This document shows, in pieces, positions 29,718-40,101 of a stretch of DNA of 64,000 nucleotides. The notes under the pieces were generated by a model. It made no database searches and was not told the DNA's origin. It saw only the letters and a program-made list of their open reading frames with translations. The position numbers and the translations under genes are program-made. Every line of letters begins with the position of its first letter. The first letter of the stretch is position 1. The stretch comes from Megaera polyxenophila. Lineage in GTDB: Bacteria > Pseudomonadota > Alphaproteobacteria > Rickettsiales > Rickettsiaceae. Where the stretch lies: positions 1 through 64,000 of the forward strand of contig NZ_CP104168.1 in NCBI RefSeq assembly GCF_029982035.1, read 5' to 3'.

Positions 29718-30335
29718 TTAAACCTCATCTTTTAAATTTCTTTTATTCACATAAGTATTGAGTGAAATATGATTCTTGTAACCTAAGAATTTTGCTATTT
29801 TTCTTATAGAGAGTCCAAGAGCTAAGAGTTCAATAATTTTGTTAGCATCCTTATCAAACTTACTTTTTTGTACAGTACCAACTGGCTTACCTAATACTTG
29901 TCCTTGAGACTTCTTGAGTGCGAGAGCATCTTTAGTACGCTGGCTTATTAGATCACGTTCAAGATCTGAAAACAATGCAAACAAGGTAATTGTCACTTTG
30001 GAATTCATATCATGCTTGCTGATATCAAGGTTCTGTTTAAGAATTACTACCCTGATACTTCTTGCAACTAGTTCATTAACCAGTTCTATGACTTCAGGTG
30101 TACTTCTACCAAACCTACTGAGCTCTGTTACAATCAACATGTCGGTACTAGAGAGTTTTTCTAAAACTTCTTCTATTCTTCTCTGTTTTGGAGTTTTTTT
30201 AGAAGACATTTGAATCTCAACGAACTCGTTTATCTTGAGATTATTTTTTTGTGCATATTCTAGTATTGCAAGTTTTTGATTATTTAGCTCCTGTTTATCT
30301 GTTGAGGTACGAATATAAGCTATAATTTTAGTCAT
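29718..30335 (-). CDS. tnpR: Serine resolvase of Tn3 transposon
   Basis: The 205-residue protein has the catalytic serine in YIRTSTDKQ (Ser11), the LSRFGRS arginine motif, the long E-helix region (LFALFSDLERDLISQRTKDA) and a C-terminal helix-turn-helix (GLSIRKIAKFLGYKNHISLN). It would resolve cointegrates at the res site upstream of its start. It is divergent from the transposase gene. Intact, unlike its left-arm twin. Confidence 0.93.
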   Translation of the reverse strand: MTKIIAYIRTSTDKQELNNQKLAILEYAQKNNLKINEFVEIQMSSKKTPKQRRIEEVLEKLSSTDMLIVTELSRFGRSTPEVIELVNELVARSIRVVILKQNLDISKHDMNSKVTITLFALFSDLERDLISQRTKDALALKKSQGQVLGKPVGTVQKSKFDKDANKIIELLALGLSIRKIAKFLGYKNHISLNTYVNKRNLKDEV

Positions 30336-30381
30336 TTTAGAGCCTGTTAAGTTTTAACTCTAGTTTTATATGAAAACTATA

Positions 30382-30399
30382 CATAGTATATATACTATG
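30382..30399. promoter_or_regulatory. Palindrome in Tn3 res region (right arm)
   Basis: Same 18-bp palindrome as 7945-7962, between the divergent resolvase and transposase genes. Confidence 0.6.
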
Positions 30400-30470
30400 T
30401 AACATATAAGATACCTACAAAATAGCAATATTTTAACGCCCGTTATGTTTTATACAAAAATTATGATTTT

Positions 30471-33400
30471 ATGGGTACAGGCTACAAACGCATTAAGATT
30501 TTAAGTGAAGCTGAAATAAGCGATCTTTATTCTTTACCACAATTTACGTTAGAGAAAAGGATTATTGATTTTTCTTTAAACAAGCAAGAAAAACTGCTCA
30601 TTCAAAAAATTCCTGATCTTCCTTCTAAAGTTCACGCAATATTGCAGCTGGGCTATTTTAAAGCAAAAGGACGGTTATTTTCTTTTAAATACCATGATGT
30701 TTTACCGGACATAGATTACATACTGACTCAATATTTTGTCATACAGGATAAATATGAAAGTATTTTACTTAAGGCAAAAAAAGAAGAAACCAACAAGAGA
30801 ATTCTTGCTTTACTGAACTATAGAACTTTTGACGCCAAAACACGCAAAGAACTTGTTGAACAGGCTTTACTTTTAGTGCGTATCCATGCAAATCATATAG
30901 ATATTTTTAGGGAATTACTATCCCAGATTCAAATAAAACAGATTGTCCTACCCCCGGTTACACCATATTACAGTATATCATCAGCTTATCCATCAGCATA
31001 GAGTTTAAACGTATAGAAAACATTCTCCGGGAGAATATACCAAAGGAATTTGACACCTTTTTATCCGGCATGACTAAATCAGAGTCTGCAACAAATTTGC
31101 CGACACTCAGGGTAGAACCGAAAAACTTTAAACATACAGAGCTCAAAGCAGAATGTGCCAAGTCTCTTACGTATTTAGAATATTATAAACTATCTAAACA
31201 GCTAATAGATAAATTTGAAATATCACCTAAATGTATCAGATATTACGCTAGTATCGCAGATGAGTATAATATTTACAGATTAGAGCAACTTAGCAAACCA
31301 CTTAGAAAGCTTTATCTGTTATGTTACATTAATCAAAGATACAAAGAAGTCATCAACAATTTGGTTACCGGTTTGATCTATTATAATAACAACTTTATTC
31401 AGGAGGCAAACGAATATGCTAATAAGCAATTCATGCTCCATACAATTTATTATAACAATATTTTACCCAAAGTCAGCACCTTATTAAAATTTATGGGATG
31501 CGATGCAGAACAAATGGAATATAAAAGTTTCTGGCAAACTGCGTATGATATTCTGCCTAAAAATCAATATCTACCAACAGCAGAATATATTGTAGGGCAA
31601 ACATTTGATTTTCAGTCTGCTAAATGGGAATTCTATGTTAATAAGGCTAAGCGTATCAAGACTAATCTTCGTATGCTATTCAGATCGATAGAGTTTTGTA
31701 GTATTAAAAAGGACGATGATTTAATGCAAGCAATATTATTCTTGAAGGATGTGTTTGATAAAAACTTGCCCTTGAACAAGGTAACTACAGATAAATTTCC
31801 TGATAAATTTATCCCCAAAAATATCAGAAAGTATCTACGCATTTCAAAAAATGATAGTATTGCTAAATCTGAAAGTACAAAACAAACAAGAATAAACTCA
31901 GACAAAGCTACTACGATCAATGCTTATCATCCTGATAAATATGAGTTTTATCTATACCAATCTATTGTAAAAGAAATTGATAAAGGAAATATTTTTTGCA
32001 ACGAAAGTACCAAATACAAAAGCTTAAGTGCAGATCTTGTTTCTGATAAGGTATGGCAAAATAAAGACGAACTTATACAAAAACTGAACTACCCTAATAT
32101 CGCAGTCAATATAGAACAAAGACTTGATGAGTTAGAGGTAAAACTTCATACAAAAATCCTAGAAGTGAATAGAAAAATTGCCAGTAAAGGAAACAGTTAC
32201 ATTAAAATAAAAGAAAGCAAGACTAAAGATGATAAAGTTGATAAGAATAGTAAAACGCACCACAAATGGCATTTAATCAATCCTACTATAGAGGAGAAAG
32301 ATGACAATTTCTTTGCTGGGGTACCAAATATCAATATTAGCGAATTACTATATTTTATCAATGAACAAACCAACTTCTGTGAAGCTTTTGATCATATCAA
32401 ACCACGTTATTCTAAGCAAAAAGCTGATGACGAAGGAATCATTGCGTGCATTGTAGCCAACGGGTTTAGCTTTGGTACTTATCGCATGTCGCGAAGTTGT
32501 GATATAAGCTATAGTACTCTGAGTAATATAGAAAAAAACTTTTTGAGCCTAGAGAATTTACGAGAAGCTAACGATATTATCAGTAACAAAATAGCAAGTC
32601 TGAAAGTTTTTAATTCGTGGAACATTTTGCCAAATAAATTACTGGCTGCAGTAGATGGTCAAAAGTTTGAAACAAGGCTAGATACTATGCAATCTAGATA
32701 CTCTCCAAAATATTTTGGCTTAAAAAAAGGTATTGTCCCTTTTAGTATGGTGCTCAACCATGTACCGATCAATTGCAAGATTATTGGCGCTAATGAACAT
32801 GAGAGCCATTATACCTATGATATTATATATAATAATACTTCTGAAGTGGAGCCAGACGCGGTATCAGGAGACATGCATTCAATTAACAGAGTCAATTTTG
32901 CTGTGCTTGATTCCATAAGTAAATTATTTATGCCAAATTTTTCTGATCCAGAAGAACAAGTTAAAAGTCTCAGGAGCATGAAACATTTGGCCTTTTATAA
33001 AGACTGCTTTATCAAACCTACTAAACTCGCCAATAGAAAACTTATAATAGAGGAATGGGAAAATATTCAAAGGATTTTTGTATCACTTGCTATCCAAGAG
33101 TCAACACAAGCTACAATCATAAGTAAGTTGTCATCTCATAAAAGATATAGCAGAATTAAAATAGCCCTTTGGGAATATGATTCAATACTGAAAAGTATCT
33201 ATTTACTGGATTTTATAGATGACGAAATAATGCGGAGTCAAATCCGTAAAGCTTTAAACAGGGTTGAGTCTTACCACCAGCTACGTAAAGCTATAGCAAA
33301 AGTGCATAGTGGAAAGTTCAGAGGACAGACTATTTTAGAGAATGAGGTATGGAATCAATGCTCTAGATTACTAGCAAACTCTATAATATTATACAATGCA

Positions 33401-33613
33401 ATTATACTAGATAAACTACTTGCAGAGTGCATTGCACAAGGAAATATAGAAGGAATAAACTATTTAAACAGCATCTCACCAGTAAGGTGGGAACACATAA
33501 ACTTTATCGGCAAATATGTATTCCTACAAGCAAAAAGTACAATAAATATTGAGGATATAATTGCACAGTTACAAAAGAACCTCAAAACAACCTTTATACA
33601 CCTAGAGATATAA
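30471..33613 (+). pseudogene. tnpA: Tn3-family transposase with one internal frameshift
   Basis: Two open segments, 30471-31001 and 31070-33613 (847 residues), belong to one transposase. The frame changes at a C5 run near 30955: past it the family sequence continues as GYTILQYIISLSISIEFKRI in another frame. The catalytic region is complete: AAVDGQKFETR, SGDMHSINRVN and RVESYHQLRKAI. The tail VRWEHINFIGKYVF is the standard Tn3 C-terminus. The same C5 change is in the left copy, so it predates the duplication. Either the gene is dead or the run is a slippery site. Confidence 0.88.
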
Positions 33614-33789
33614 AGTATACAGGGCATTTTGGTTTATCGGCGGGGATTTGTGCTAAGAACCCCATCATGCTACTATTCTTGAGCTGAATACAGAAAGTTA
33701 TAGAATCAATGCTGCAAAAATTGCAAAAAATTATTCTCATAAATCAACAAAAACAGAGGAGAAAATAGATGTAAAATAATGTGATTTTT

Positions 33790-34180
33790 TTATGACCAAA
33801 TTTCGGTAATTATAATTGTCGGCGACCGGTAATTATAGTTTTCGCTAGACAAAAACTCACTGCCCCATAGTTTTTTCTTTAAATACGGAAATTTTAAGAA
33901 AATTTCTCTAGCCGTTATACTCTTTATGATTTGCACTACTTTGCTTGGTCTATACATCGGTACTGATTGTACTAAAAAATGTACGTGATCTTCATCCACT
34001 CCTATCTCTAAAAAATTTATCTCATATCTTTGTTAGATTTCTAGACATATCACTTTTAGCCATTCCTCAACCTCTTCGTCTTCAAATATTTTCTTTCTAA
34101 ATTTTGCAGGAGCAACTATGTGATATACTAAAACCGATACATTGTGACTTTTATGAATATACTGACTTTCTACAATATAG
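33790..34180 (-). pseudogene. IS200-family TnpA relic (right arm)
   Basis: Mirror of 4165-4555, with the same internal stop and lost C-terminus. The adjoining AT-rich segment with GTCGGCGACCGGTAATTAT is repeated at 47903-47985. Confidence 0.8.
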
Positions 34181-34254
34181 AAATATTAAGACTTTTCTAA
34201 AACGAAGCAAGCTTCAGGGAATTAAACCCGAGAGAGATTAACTTTTAAAGGTAT

Positions 34255-34507
34255 GGTTACTTATTTAGGTGGGTCAATTTTAATTACAATTTTTGCTCTA
34301 GGTGGATCAATAGTTAGTTACAATTTACAACCCCATTCCTACTGTTCTACGTTTCTGCTCTGCCATATTTGCTATAGCCAAGATGCTCGTCTATTTCTGC
34401 TTGTAAAGCTCTTTCAAATAGATTTTTTGTCAGCTCCTTTAACATACCGTCTTTAGCAAAAAAACTTGATGACATTCTCCTCGCAGCAAGCTGCGAGGAG
34501 AATGTCA
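34255..34507. repeat. IS21 end, IS256 N-terminal fragment and hairpin (right arm)
   Basis: Mirror block of 3838-4096. The IS21-type end is at 34255-34336, the IS256 transposase start on the minus strand at 34347-34469, and the perfect 18-bp-arm hairpin at 34470-34507, placed 3' of the oxidase gene. Confidence 0.75.
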
Positions 34508-34557
34508 TTCCAAATTTAGTGCTTGACACCTAAGACAGTATCAGAACCGATTAAAAT

Positions 34558-36168
34558 TTAGTTGGGCCAATTATGTCTATTATCATACCTTCCAGGGGCT
34601 ATTATATCTTTAGGATCAATAAATTGCTTTATTTTCTTCATAAAACCGTCATAAAAACACGAGGATGTAGGTATAGATTGCATCGACTGAATTCCTAATC
34701 TATTAGGATAATAACCATTATTTGACATAACCTCTAAAATTTGATCATGACATGCTTTTGCTTTAGCGTTCTCTTCGCTAATTTCTTGATCGTAAATAAT
34801 ACAAACGGTTATAGTAATCATTCTGTCACTTATACCAAGTAATGAAATATTAGGCTCAAATTCGTATAATTTAAGTATTTTTTTTATTTCTTCTATACAA
34901 AACAAAATATTTTGACTGGTAAAAGGAACGGCTATAGCAAGCCATAAAACGCCGCATTTATCTTCTACGGGAGTATAATTTTGTGGTATAGGTATTTTTT
35001 TTCTCCAATATAAGCTTTTAAAGGCAAAACTACTAGGAATGCCTTGTGCAAATTTTGTTTCACGTAAGTCATCTAACAATGAAAGATCTATACCTAACAT
35101 GTATTCTATAGGCTTTCTAAATAGGCTAGTAATCTTAAATTTTAGGGATGAAGTACAAATAATTTCTTCTACATAAGGTTTAAGAGATTTTATTATTGTG
35201 GATACAATAAATTTATTGTGATTGCTGGATAAAGAGTGAATTGTAATTATTCCGTTCCACCGTCCTATTCTTCTTTTCTTTCTCCATTCTAAAATAAAAG
35301 ATTCAAGATCAACATGATTATCTTTATGTTCCCAAGGGTATTGCTGAGACACGGTTAAAAATTTATAATCATTAAAAAAATCTACGCAATGGAATAAGTT
35401 ATATATTCTTAATCTATGTAATAAATCAATCGAATTTTTAAGTTGTTCATTAGTTTCCATGGTAAATAATATGATGTCGCAATTTACAGCTTTAGGCGCC
35501 AACCACAAAGTCAATTTTACTACTATTCCAAAATTAGATTGGGTAAATAACCCAGTATAATCAGGTCCAACTCCGTATTTACTTATTCCTGAACATTTAG
35601 CATTAGCAAACCTACCGAAACCTATTTCCATGTACTCACCACTGGGTAATACAACACCTAAATTACATATACTTTCTGCTCTTTGAGGAATAGCTCCCCT
35701 AGTATCTCCTCTTTCAACGGCGTTGCCTATTATGCTAGTTTCTGGCAAACTCCCAGTAGGACTAAGAATAAAGTTAGAGTTTTTTGATTTTAGAAATTCT
35801 ACTACTTGAATTTGCGTTACTCCCGATTCTATAGTAATATATCCAAGGCTCTCATTAAACTCTATAATTTGATTCATTTTTCCTAAATTAAGGATAAAAC
35901 TATTGCTCTCTACAGGTACGGTGCCCCCTAATCCTATATTAAGTCCTGTACTCAAGGGATAAAGTTTAATGTTATATTGGTATGCAATATTAATGCATTG
36001 TTGCACTTGCTCTTTGCTATTAGGATATAATACTCCTTGTACTTTTTGATTAGTAGCAAATGTCGTGTTTTCAAATTTGTTACATTGCTCTCTAGATATT
36101 GTCACGTTATCTATACCTAACGCGTTAGTAAAATCCTGAATGGCATGTAAAACATTCTGTTGTGTCAT
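34558..36168 (-). CDS. VAO/PCMH-type FAD-linked oxidase (intact)
   Basis: This 536-residue flavoprotein oxidase is the full version of the broken left-arm copy. The N-terminal FAD domain shows VLYPNSKEQVQQCINIAYQY, LYPLSTGLNIGLGG, ESGVTQIQVVEFL and GNAVERG, matching the vanillyl-alcohol-oxidase/4-cresol-dehydrogenase branch rather than glycolate oxidases. Such enzymes oxidise para-substituted phenols or other alcohols with FAD. The C-terminal substrate domain is more diverged, so the substrate is open. It lies 244 bases downstream of the LysE-type gene on the same strand, with an old IS scar between them. The start is the first ATG, with no strong ribosome site. Confidence 0.85.
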   Translation of the reverse strand: MTQQNVLHAIQDFTNALGIDNVTISREQCNKFENTTFATNQKVQGVLYPNSKEQVQQCINIAYQYNIKLYPLSTGLNIGLGGTVPVESNSFILNLGKMNQIIEFNESLGYITIESGVTQIQVVEFLKSKNSNFILSPTGSLPETSIIGNAVERGDTRGAIPQRAESICNLGVVLPSGEYMEIGFGRFANAKCSGISKYGVGPDYTGLFTQSNFGIVVKLTLWLAPKAVNCDIILFTMETNEQLKNSIDLLHRLRIYNLFHCVDFFNDYKFLTVSQQYPWEHKDNHVDLESFILEWRKKRRIGRWNGIITIHSLSSNHNKFIVSTIIKSLKPYVEEIICTSSLKFKITSLFRKPIEYMLGIDLSLLDDLRETKFAQGIPSSFAFKSLYWRKKIPIPQNYTPVEDKCGVLWLAIAVPFTSQNILFCIEEIKKILKLYEFEPNISLLGISDRMITITVCIIYDQEISEENAKAKACHDQILEVMSNNGYYPNRLGIQSMQSIPTSSCFYDGFMKKIKQFIDPKDIIAPGRYDNRHNWPN

Positions 36169-36292
36169 ATATTTAAATATTCTCTACAATTATGGAATAA
36201 AATAGCTTTGCGTACTAAGTGCGCTTTACCAAATTGTGTAGATTAAGCGTCTTTTTATCTACTTTTAAGACTTAACCTTTAATTATATAAAA

Positions 36293-36338
36293 ATCAACCA
36301 CTTTTATCTGGAAGATGAAAGTTTGAGGTTCTGTCGCA
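36293..36338. repeat. IS6-type end plus IS200-A end scar (right arm)
   Basis: Mirror of 2008-2053. It separates the exporter gene from the oxidase gene. Confidence 0.65.
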
Positions 36339-36412
36339 TCTGTTGTCAACGAGTTTGGAATGTGTTATAATGGGAGAAATATCATAAATCATAATATGTA
36401 CTTCTAATAATC

Positions 36413-37030
36413 TTAAGCTAATAATAGCATTTTAATACCGAAAGCGATAAATAATATGCCAGCTAATATTTGTAATAGCTTACTAAATCTCTCGACATAA
36501 ACGAATATTGTTTTTGTAGAAGCTAAAAATGCTACGGTATAAAACCATAGGGTGCCTAATAGAACTATTTCAACCCAGTATAGTAATTGAGAAAACCAAG
36601 ATGAGTTTGGCTCAATTATAAGTGACATTACGCTTATAAAAAAGGTAAAAGCAAAGGGATTCAAGAGTTCAAGTGTAAAGGCCTCTAAGAAGAAATTATT
36701 TTTTTTCTTAACTGTTCTTAGAGAATTTCTTATTTTAACTTCATCAAACGCATCGGCTAAAAAAATAGATTTTGCTCCTAAAAAAACTAAGAATAAAGCA
36801 CAAAATATTTTTAGCACTTGAAGAAATATTGGATAAGCTTCTATCATGTCTAAACAAAGTAAGATACTACCAGCCTGTACAGCAATTCCTGTAACAATCC
36901 CTGCACAAGCTTGATAACTAGCATTTCGAGAGTGAATAATTCCATTTTGAATTATTAATGATAATGATGGGCCTGGAGTGATTATTCCTAGTAAGTAAGC
37001 AGCAGCTAGTTCTACAAACTGATATATCAT
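36413..37030 (-). CDS. LysE/RhtB-family exporter (intact)
   Basis: This 205-residue inner-membrane protein has about six hydrophobic segments. The N-terminus (AAAYLLGIITPGPSLSLIIQ, then NGIIHSRNASYQACAGIVTG) is diagnostic of LysE/RhtB exporters of amino acids and their derivatives. It is upstream of the FAD oxidase on the same strand. Together they suggest export of an amino-acid-derived product. No ribosome site is obvious before the ATG. Confidence 0.9.
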   Translation of the reverse strand: MIYQFVELAAAYLLGIITPGPSLSLIIQNGIIHSRNASYQACAGIVTGIAVQAGSILLCLDMIEAYPIFLQVLKIFCALFLVFLGAKSIFLADAFDEVKIRNSLRTVKKKNNFFLEAFTLELLNPFAFTFFISVMSLIIEPNSSWFSQLLYWVEIVLLGTLWFYTVAFLASTKTIFVYVERFSKLLQILAGILFIAFGIKMLLLA

Positions 37031-37188
37031 ATATATTCTGGTTCTTAAGTTCTAATGGGTTTCCACTATCATTTGTCCATGGGATATCCCAGAAAAAAGC
37101 AAATTTATTATGCATTATAATGCTTTCTTCTTTGCTTTGTAACTGTTTATAAAGGTTATTATTCTTTCTTGTACTCAAAGACTTAGAT

Positions 37189-37671
37189 CTATATAAGCCC
37201 TATACTAACTCCAATGTTACCTAAATTATCTTTATCCTCTGTTTCAAAACCTGCGTCTTCTAATAAATCAAGAAAAACTTGTGTTTTTGAAACAGTAGCT
37301 TTAGGCTTAATTGGATCTAACTGCAAATCTAAATCATCTAAAATTAAGTTACCAACCCTATTTTCTATTATTTTTTCCTTTTTCTTATTCTTGTTTACTT
37401 TGTCCCTAATATTGAAAGTTCTATAAGGCAATGAAAACCTATCTTCTATATCAAAATTAAATTGATCTTCTGTAAATGTATCATCCTCAGATTCATCAGA
37501 TGAATCTCCTGCCATATCAGAAGCAGGTATATACATAGGAACATTAACTAAAAATTTAACTACCTTTGTTTGAGAGAAAACAGTAATAGCTAAATGATTT
37601 ACTTGCTCTATAAGAACAGAAACTGCATCATCATCTGTCTTACCAAAAGTATCATTATTGTTTTTAGACAT
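37189..37671 (-). CDS. Acidic hypothetical protein (160 residues)
   Basis: Intact version of 679-1159, with a GGGAG ribosome site. The N-terminal half is mixed with a hydrophobic stretch (VVKFLVNVPMYIP). The middle is strongly acidic, followed by NKNKKKEKI and a moderately conserved-looking end (TQVFLDLLEDAGFETEDKDN). No signal peptide or membrane segment is seen. Function unknown; it is first in line before LysE and the oxidase. Confidence 0.7.
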   Translation of the reverse strand: MSKNNNDTFGKTDDDAVSVLIEQVNHLAITVFSQTKVVKFLVNVPMYIPASDMAGDSSDESEDDTFTEDQFNFDIEDRFSLPYRTFNIRDKVNKNKKKEKIIENRVGNLILDDLDLQLDPIKPKATVSKTQVFLDLLEDAGFETEDKDNLGNIGVSIGLI

Positions 37672-37753
37672 ATTATTACTCCCTATTTAAATATAATGAA
37701 TACTAATTATTATCAAGTAGCTTAAAGTCAAGAAAATCCAATAGTTTAAAAGT

Positions 37754-38338
37754 ATCAATTACTACCGGCTAAAGCCGGTAGTTTGGTCAACGCTTGCAAA
37801 GCGGATTAAAAGCGTAAACGCTAAAACTCCGATATTTTAAAATCATCTCTCTTATGATACATTTCTTGTTCCTCTATGTATTTTTGCACTTCATTTGAGT
37901 TCACATTACCAACCGTAACAACAAAATACCCCCTAGCCCAGAGATGTTGACCCCAGTAGCGTTTTCTCAGTAATTCAAATTCTTGCAGTAATTTCCGACT
38001 GCTTTTTCCCTTAATGTATTGTACTGCCTTTGATACGGAAATACTTGGGGGTATCGACAGTAGTAAATGCATGTGATCTGGACTCATGCTGCCACTTGCT
38101 ATGTCTATGTAATTTGCCGCACATATTTCTCTAATAATTTCTCTAGTTCTATCAGCTACTTGTCCGGTTAGAACTCTGTATCTGTATTTCGTACAAAATA
38201 CTACATGGTACTTCAGATCATATATACTGTGCGAACCTTTTCTATATTCCATAAGCTACATCTCCTCTTCTCTAGTAACTTATAATACTAAAGTGTTCGA
38301 CTAAAGGCGAGGGTGTTAACCCTATCCCACTTAACTAC
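37754..38338 (-). mobile_element. IS200-like element, family B (right arm)
   Basis: Mirror of 11-595, 585 bp, adjacent to TTTAT on the minus strand. Confidence 0.92.
37821..38252 (-). CDS. tnpA: IS200 TnpA transposase (family B)
   Basis: 143 residues, identical to the product of 97-528. Confidence 0.95.
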   Translation of the reverse strand: MEYRKGSHSIYDLKYHVVFCTKYRYRVLTGQVADRTREIIREICAANYIDIASGSMSPDHMHLLLSIPPSISVSKAVQYIKGKSSRKLLQEFELLRKRYWGQHLWARGYFVVTVGNVNSNEVQKYIEEQEMYHKRDDFKISEF

Positions 38339-38348
38339 ATAAAATACT

Positions 38349-38777
38349 ACATCAAAATAACAAAAAAGGTATTCTTTGAGCCAGAAGGAGAATTAATGCA
38401 CAGTTATCTTGAAAAAGGTTAAATAGATAAGATATTTGCTTTGGTACAAGAGTTTAATAGTTTAAATAATCCTTCCATTAACAAAATTGAACTAGATACC
38501 ATTGCTAATTTACTTATACAAATTGCCAAGTAATGACTCTAGGCTTTATCTAGACATAATCGTTACAAATGCCAAGTACAACAAAATATAAGCTATCCAT
38601 TATAGAGACTATTTCGCTAATTTCTTATTTTAAGCCTGAGGGTAGGGAACGTGTAATAATGGCCATCTGATGTCTTTTGTTAAAAAGAATAAAGGAACTT
38701 ATACTGGAAAATCTTAAACTCAGACAAACTATCAAGTCAGATAATGTCAGTGCTCACGCAGTTAGATTATTAGCCAA
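38349..38777 (+). other. Gene-poor stretch with a C-terminal remnant
   Basis: An open frame 38424-38534 (IDKIFALVQEFNSLNNPSIN, then KIELDTIANLLIQIAK) ends at a stop but has no start; it looks like the tail of a lost gene. Nothing else recognisable is seen up to the IS200-C element. Confidence 0.35.
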
Positions 38778-39304
38778 ATAAAAGAAATCCCCGCCGCAAG
38801 CAGCTGGGTATTTTAGAAGAAAGCTAACTGGTGATCCTCATGCAGCTTCTTATATTCCTTGCCTTGATTTTTTACGTATTTTCCTATCATATTCTCATTT
38901 CCATGCTTACCTACTGTACTCGTAAAATATCCATCAGTCCAAAATTCTCCACCCCATAATTGTTTCTTTACATATGGGCATAGTCAGAATATTTGACGAG
39001 CCGTAACACTTTTAATTGTCGTTACTATTTTTGTTACGCTATAGGTTGGTACGGATTGTACTAAAAAATGCACATGATCCTCGTCAGTTCCTATTTCTAA
39101 AAATTTTATCTGATATCTCTTATCTATATCTAAACATACTTCTCGTAATACTTGGTCGACTGATACATCAAATACCACTCGGCGATATTTTGCCAGACAT
39201 ACCATGTGATACAGCAACACGGTCACATTGTGACTTTTATGTATATATTTGCTCATTCCTCCATATTACGCCGCAAGCGGCGGGGAATATACCCAAAAGA
39301 GATT
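38778..39304 (-). mobile_element. IS200-like element, family C (defective)
   Basis: Second full-length family-C element, reversed. The ends match 21445-21980, with several substitutions. Confidence 0.82.
38813..39256 (-). pseudogene. tnpA: IS200 TnpA (family C), nonsense mutant
   Basis: The 147-codon frame is stopped at 38984-38986, where AGA in the intact copy has become TGA. After it the frame continues to the normal stop. The HxH motif is upstream of the stop; the catalytic tyrosine is lost. Confidence 0.88.
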
Positions 39305-39428
39305 GAATAGAATCCCATGGATCACTAGTTTAATCCCGTTAGGAGTTTGTATATGGCTTTTTCTTTCGAGTGCTTTTATATATTTATTTTTAAGTTTGTG
39401 ATTAATTTTTACTGGTCTACCGGTTTAT
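39305..39428. other. Short inter-IS remnant
   Basis: The minus strand reads GRPVKINHKLKNKYIKALER in an open frame without a start, possibly part of a transposase or another DNA-binding protein. Too short to assign. Confidence 0.25.
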
Positions 39429-40023
39429 AGTCCCTTTGGTGGTGAAAACCTCCATCTTCCAGATGGAAAAGCTTTAGCTTGTCTAATGCGCCATGATGCG
39501 GTAGCATCATAAGTCTATGACTTACTATAACAAAAGATCACATTCAGTTTTTTATCATCGTTATCATATAGTATGGATAACGAAATATCGCTATAAGGTA
39601 CTTACTTACGACATAAAAAAACGTGTTCGGGAACTAGTGTTACAGGTAGCTGAGGAAATGAGTATAAAGATAGAAAATGGCGTTGTATCAAGCGACCATG
39701 TCCATATATTTGCAAATATTCCTCCGCATATTAAAATTAGTGAATTTGTTCAGAAAGCTAAGGGAAGATCATCTAAAAGAATACAGGAAGAATTTCCGAT
39801 ACTAAAAAAGAAATACTGGGGTAGACATTTATGGGGCAGAGGATACTTCAGTTCAACTAGCGGTAATGTTACAGATGATATGATTAACGAATATATCAAC
39901 AAACACACTGACGCTCATGAGACCGACTTTACTTCAAATATTAGGCTAGAATGAGCTTTAGCTTGATAAGCGACTTCTAGTCGCAAAGATCAAACTTTCA
40001 TCTCTCAGATGAAAGTGGTTGAT
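39429..40023 (+). mobile_element. IS200-like element, family A
   Basis: 595 bp after TTTAT, standard ends. It lies about 80 bases upstream of the MFS exporter gene and may have separated it from its promoter. Confidence 0.93.
39517..39954 (+). CDS. tnpA: IS200 TnpA transposase (family A)
   Basis: Identical 145-residue protein, intact. Confidence 0.95.
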   Translation: MTYYNKRSHSVFYHRYHIVWITKYRYKVLTYDIKKRVRELVLQVAEEMSIKIENGVVSSDHVHIFANIPPHIKISEFVQKAKGRSSKRIQEEFPILKKKYWGRHLWGRGYFSSTSGNVTDDMINEYINKHTDAHETDFTSNIRLE

Positions 40024-40101
40024 TTATGGCAACATAAGAACTTACGGTATTAACTAAATCACTTTATTCACTATCATTAAGTAAGATCGGTATTAACGAG
40101 T

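Larger units (their letters stand above)
29595..33663. mobile_element. Tn3-family transposon (right-arm copy)
   Basis: Inverted ends start GGGGTTCT and the element is about 4.07 kb, with an intact resolvase, a palindromic res candidate and a transposase that has a single frameshift. As part of the large repeat it was duplicated together with its surroundings, not by transposition. Confidence 0.9.
29116..38348. repeat. Right arm of 9.2-kb inverted repeat
   Basis: Reverse complement of 1-9226; here the genes are mostly intact. The inner boundary is at TACAACGG (29116). The outer boundary visible in the window is 38348, where the left copy reaches the window edge, so the repeat may be longer. 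Confidence 0.93.

Noticed and set aside
36918..37178. 86-residue minus-strand ORF overlapping the LysE start
   Set aside because: Out of frame with LysE, no family and no ribosome site; a shadow.
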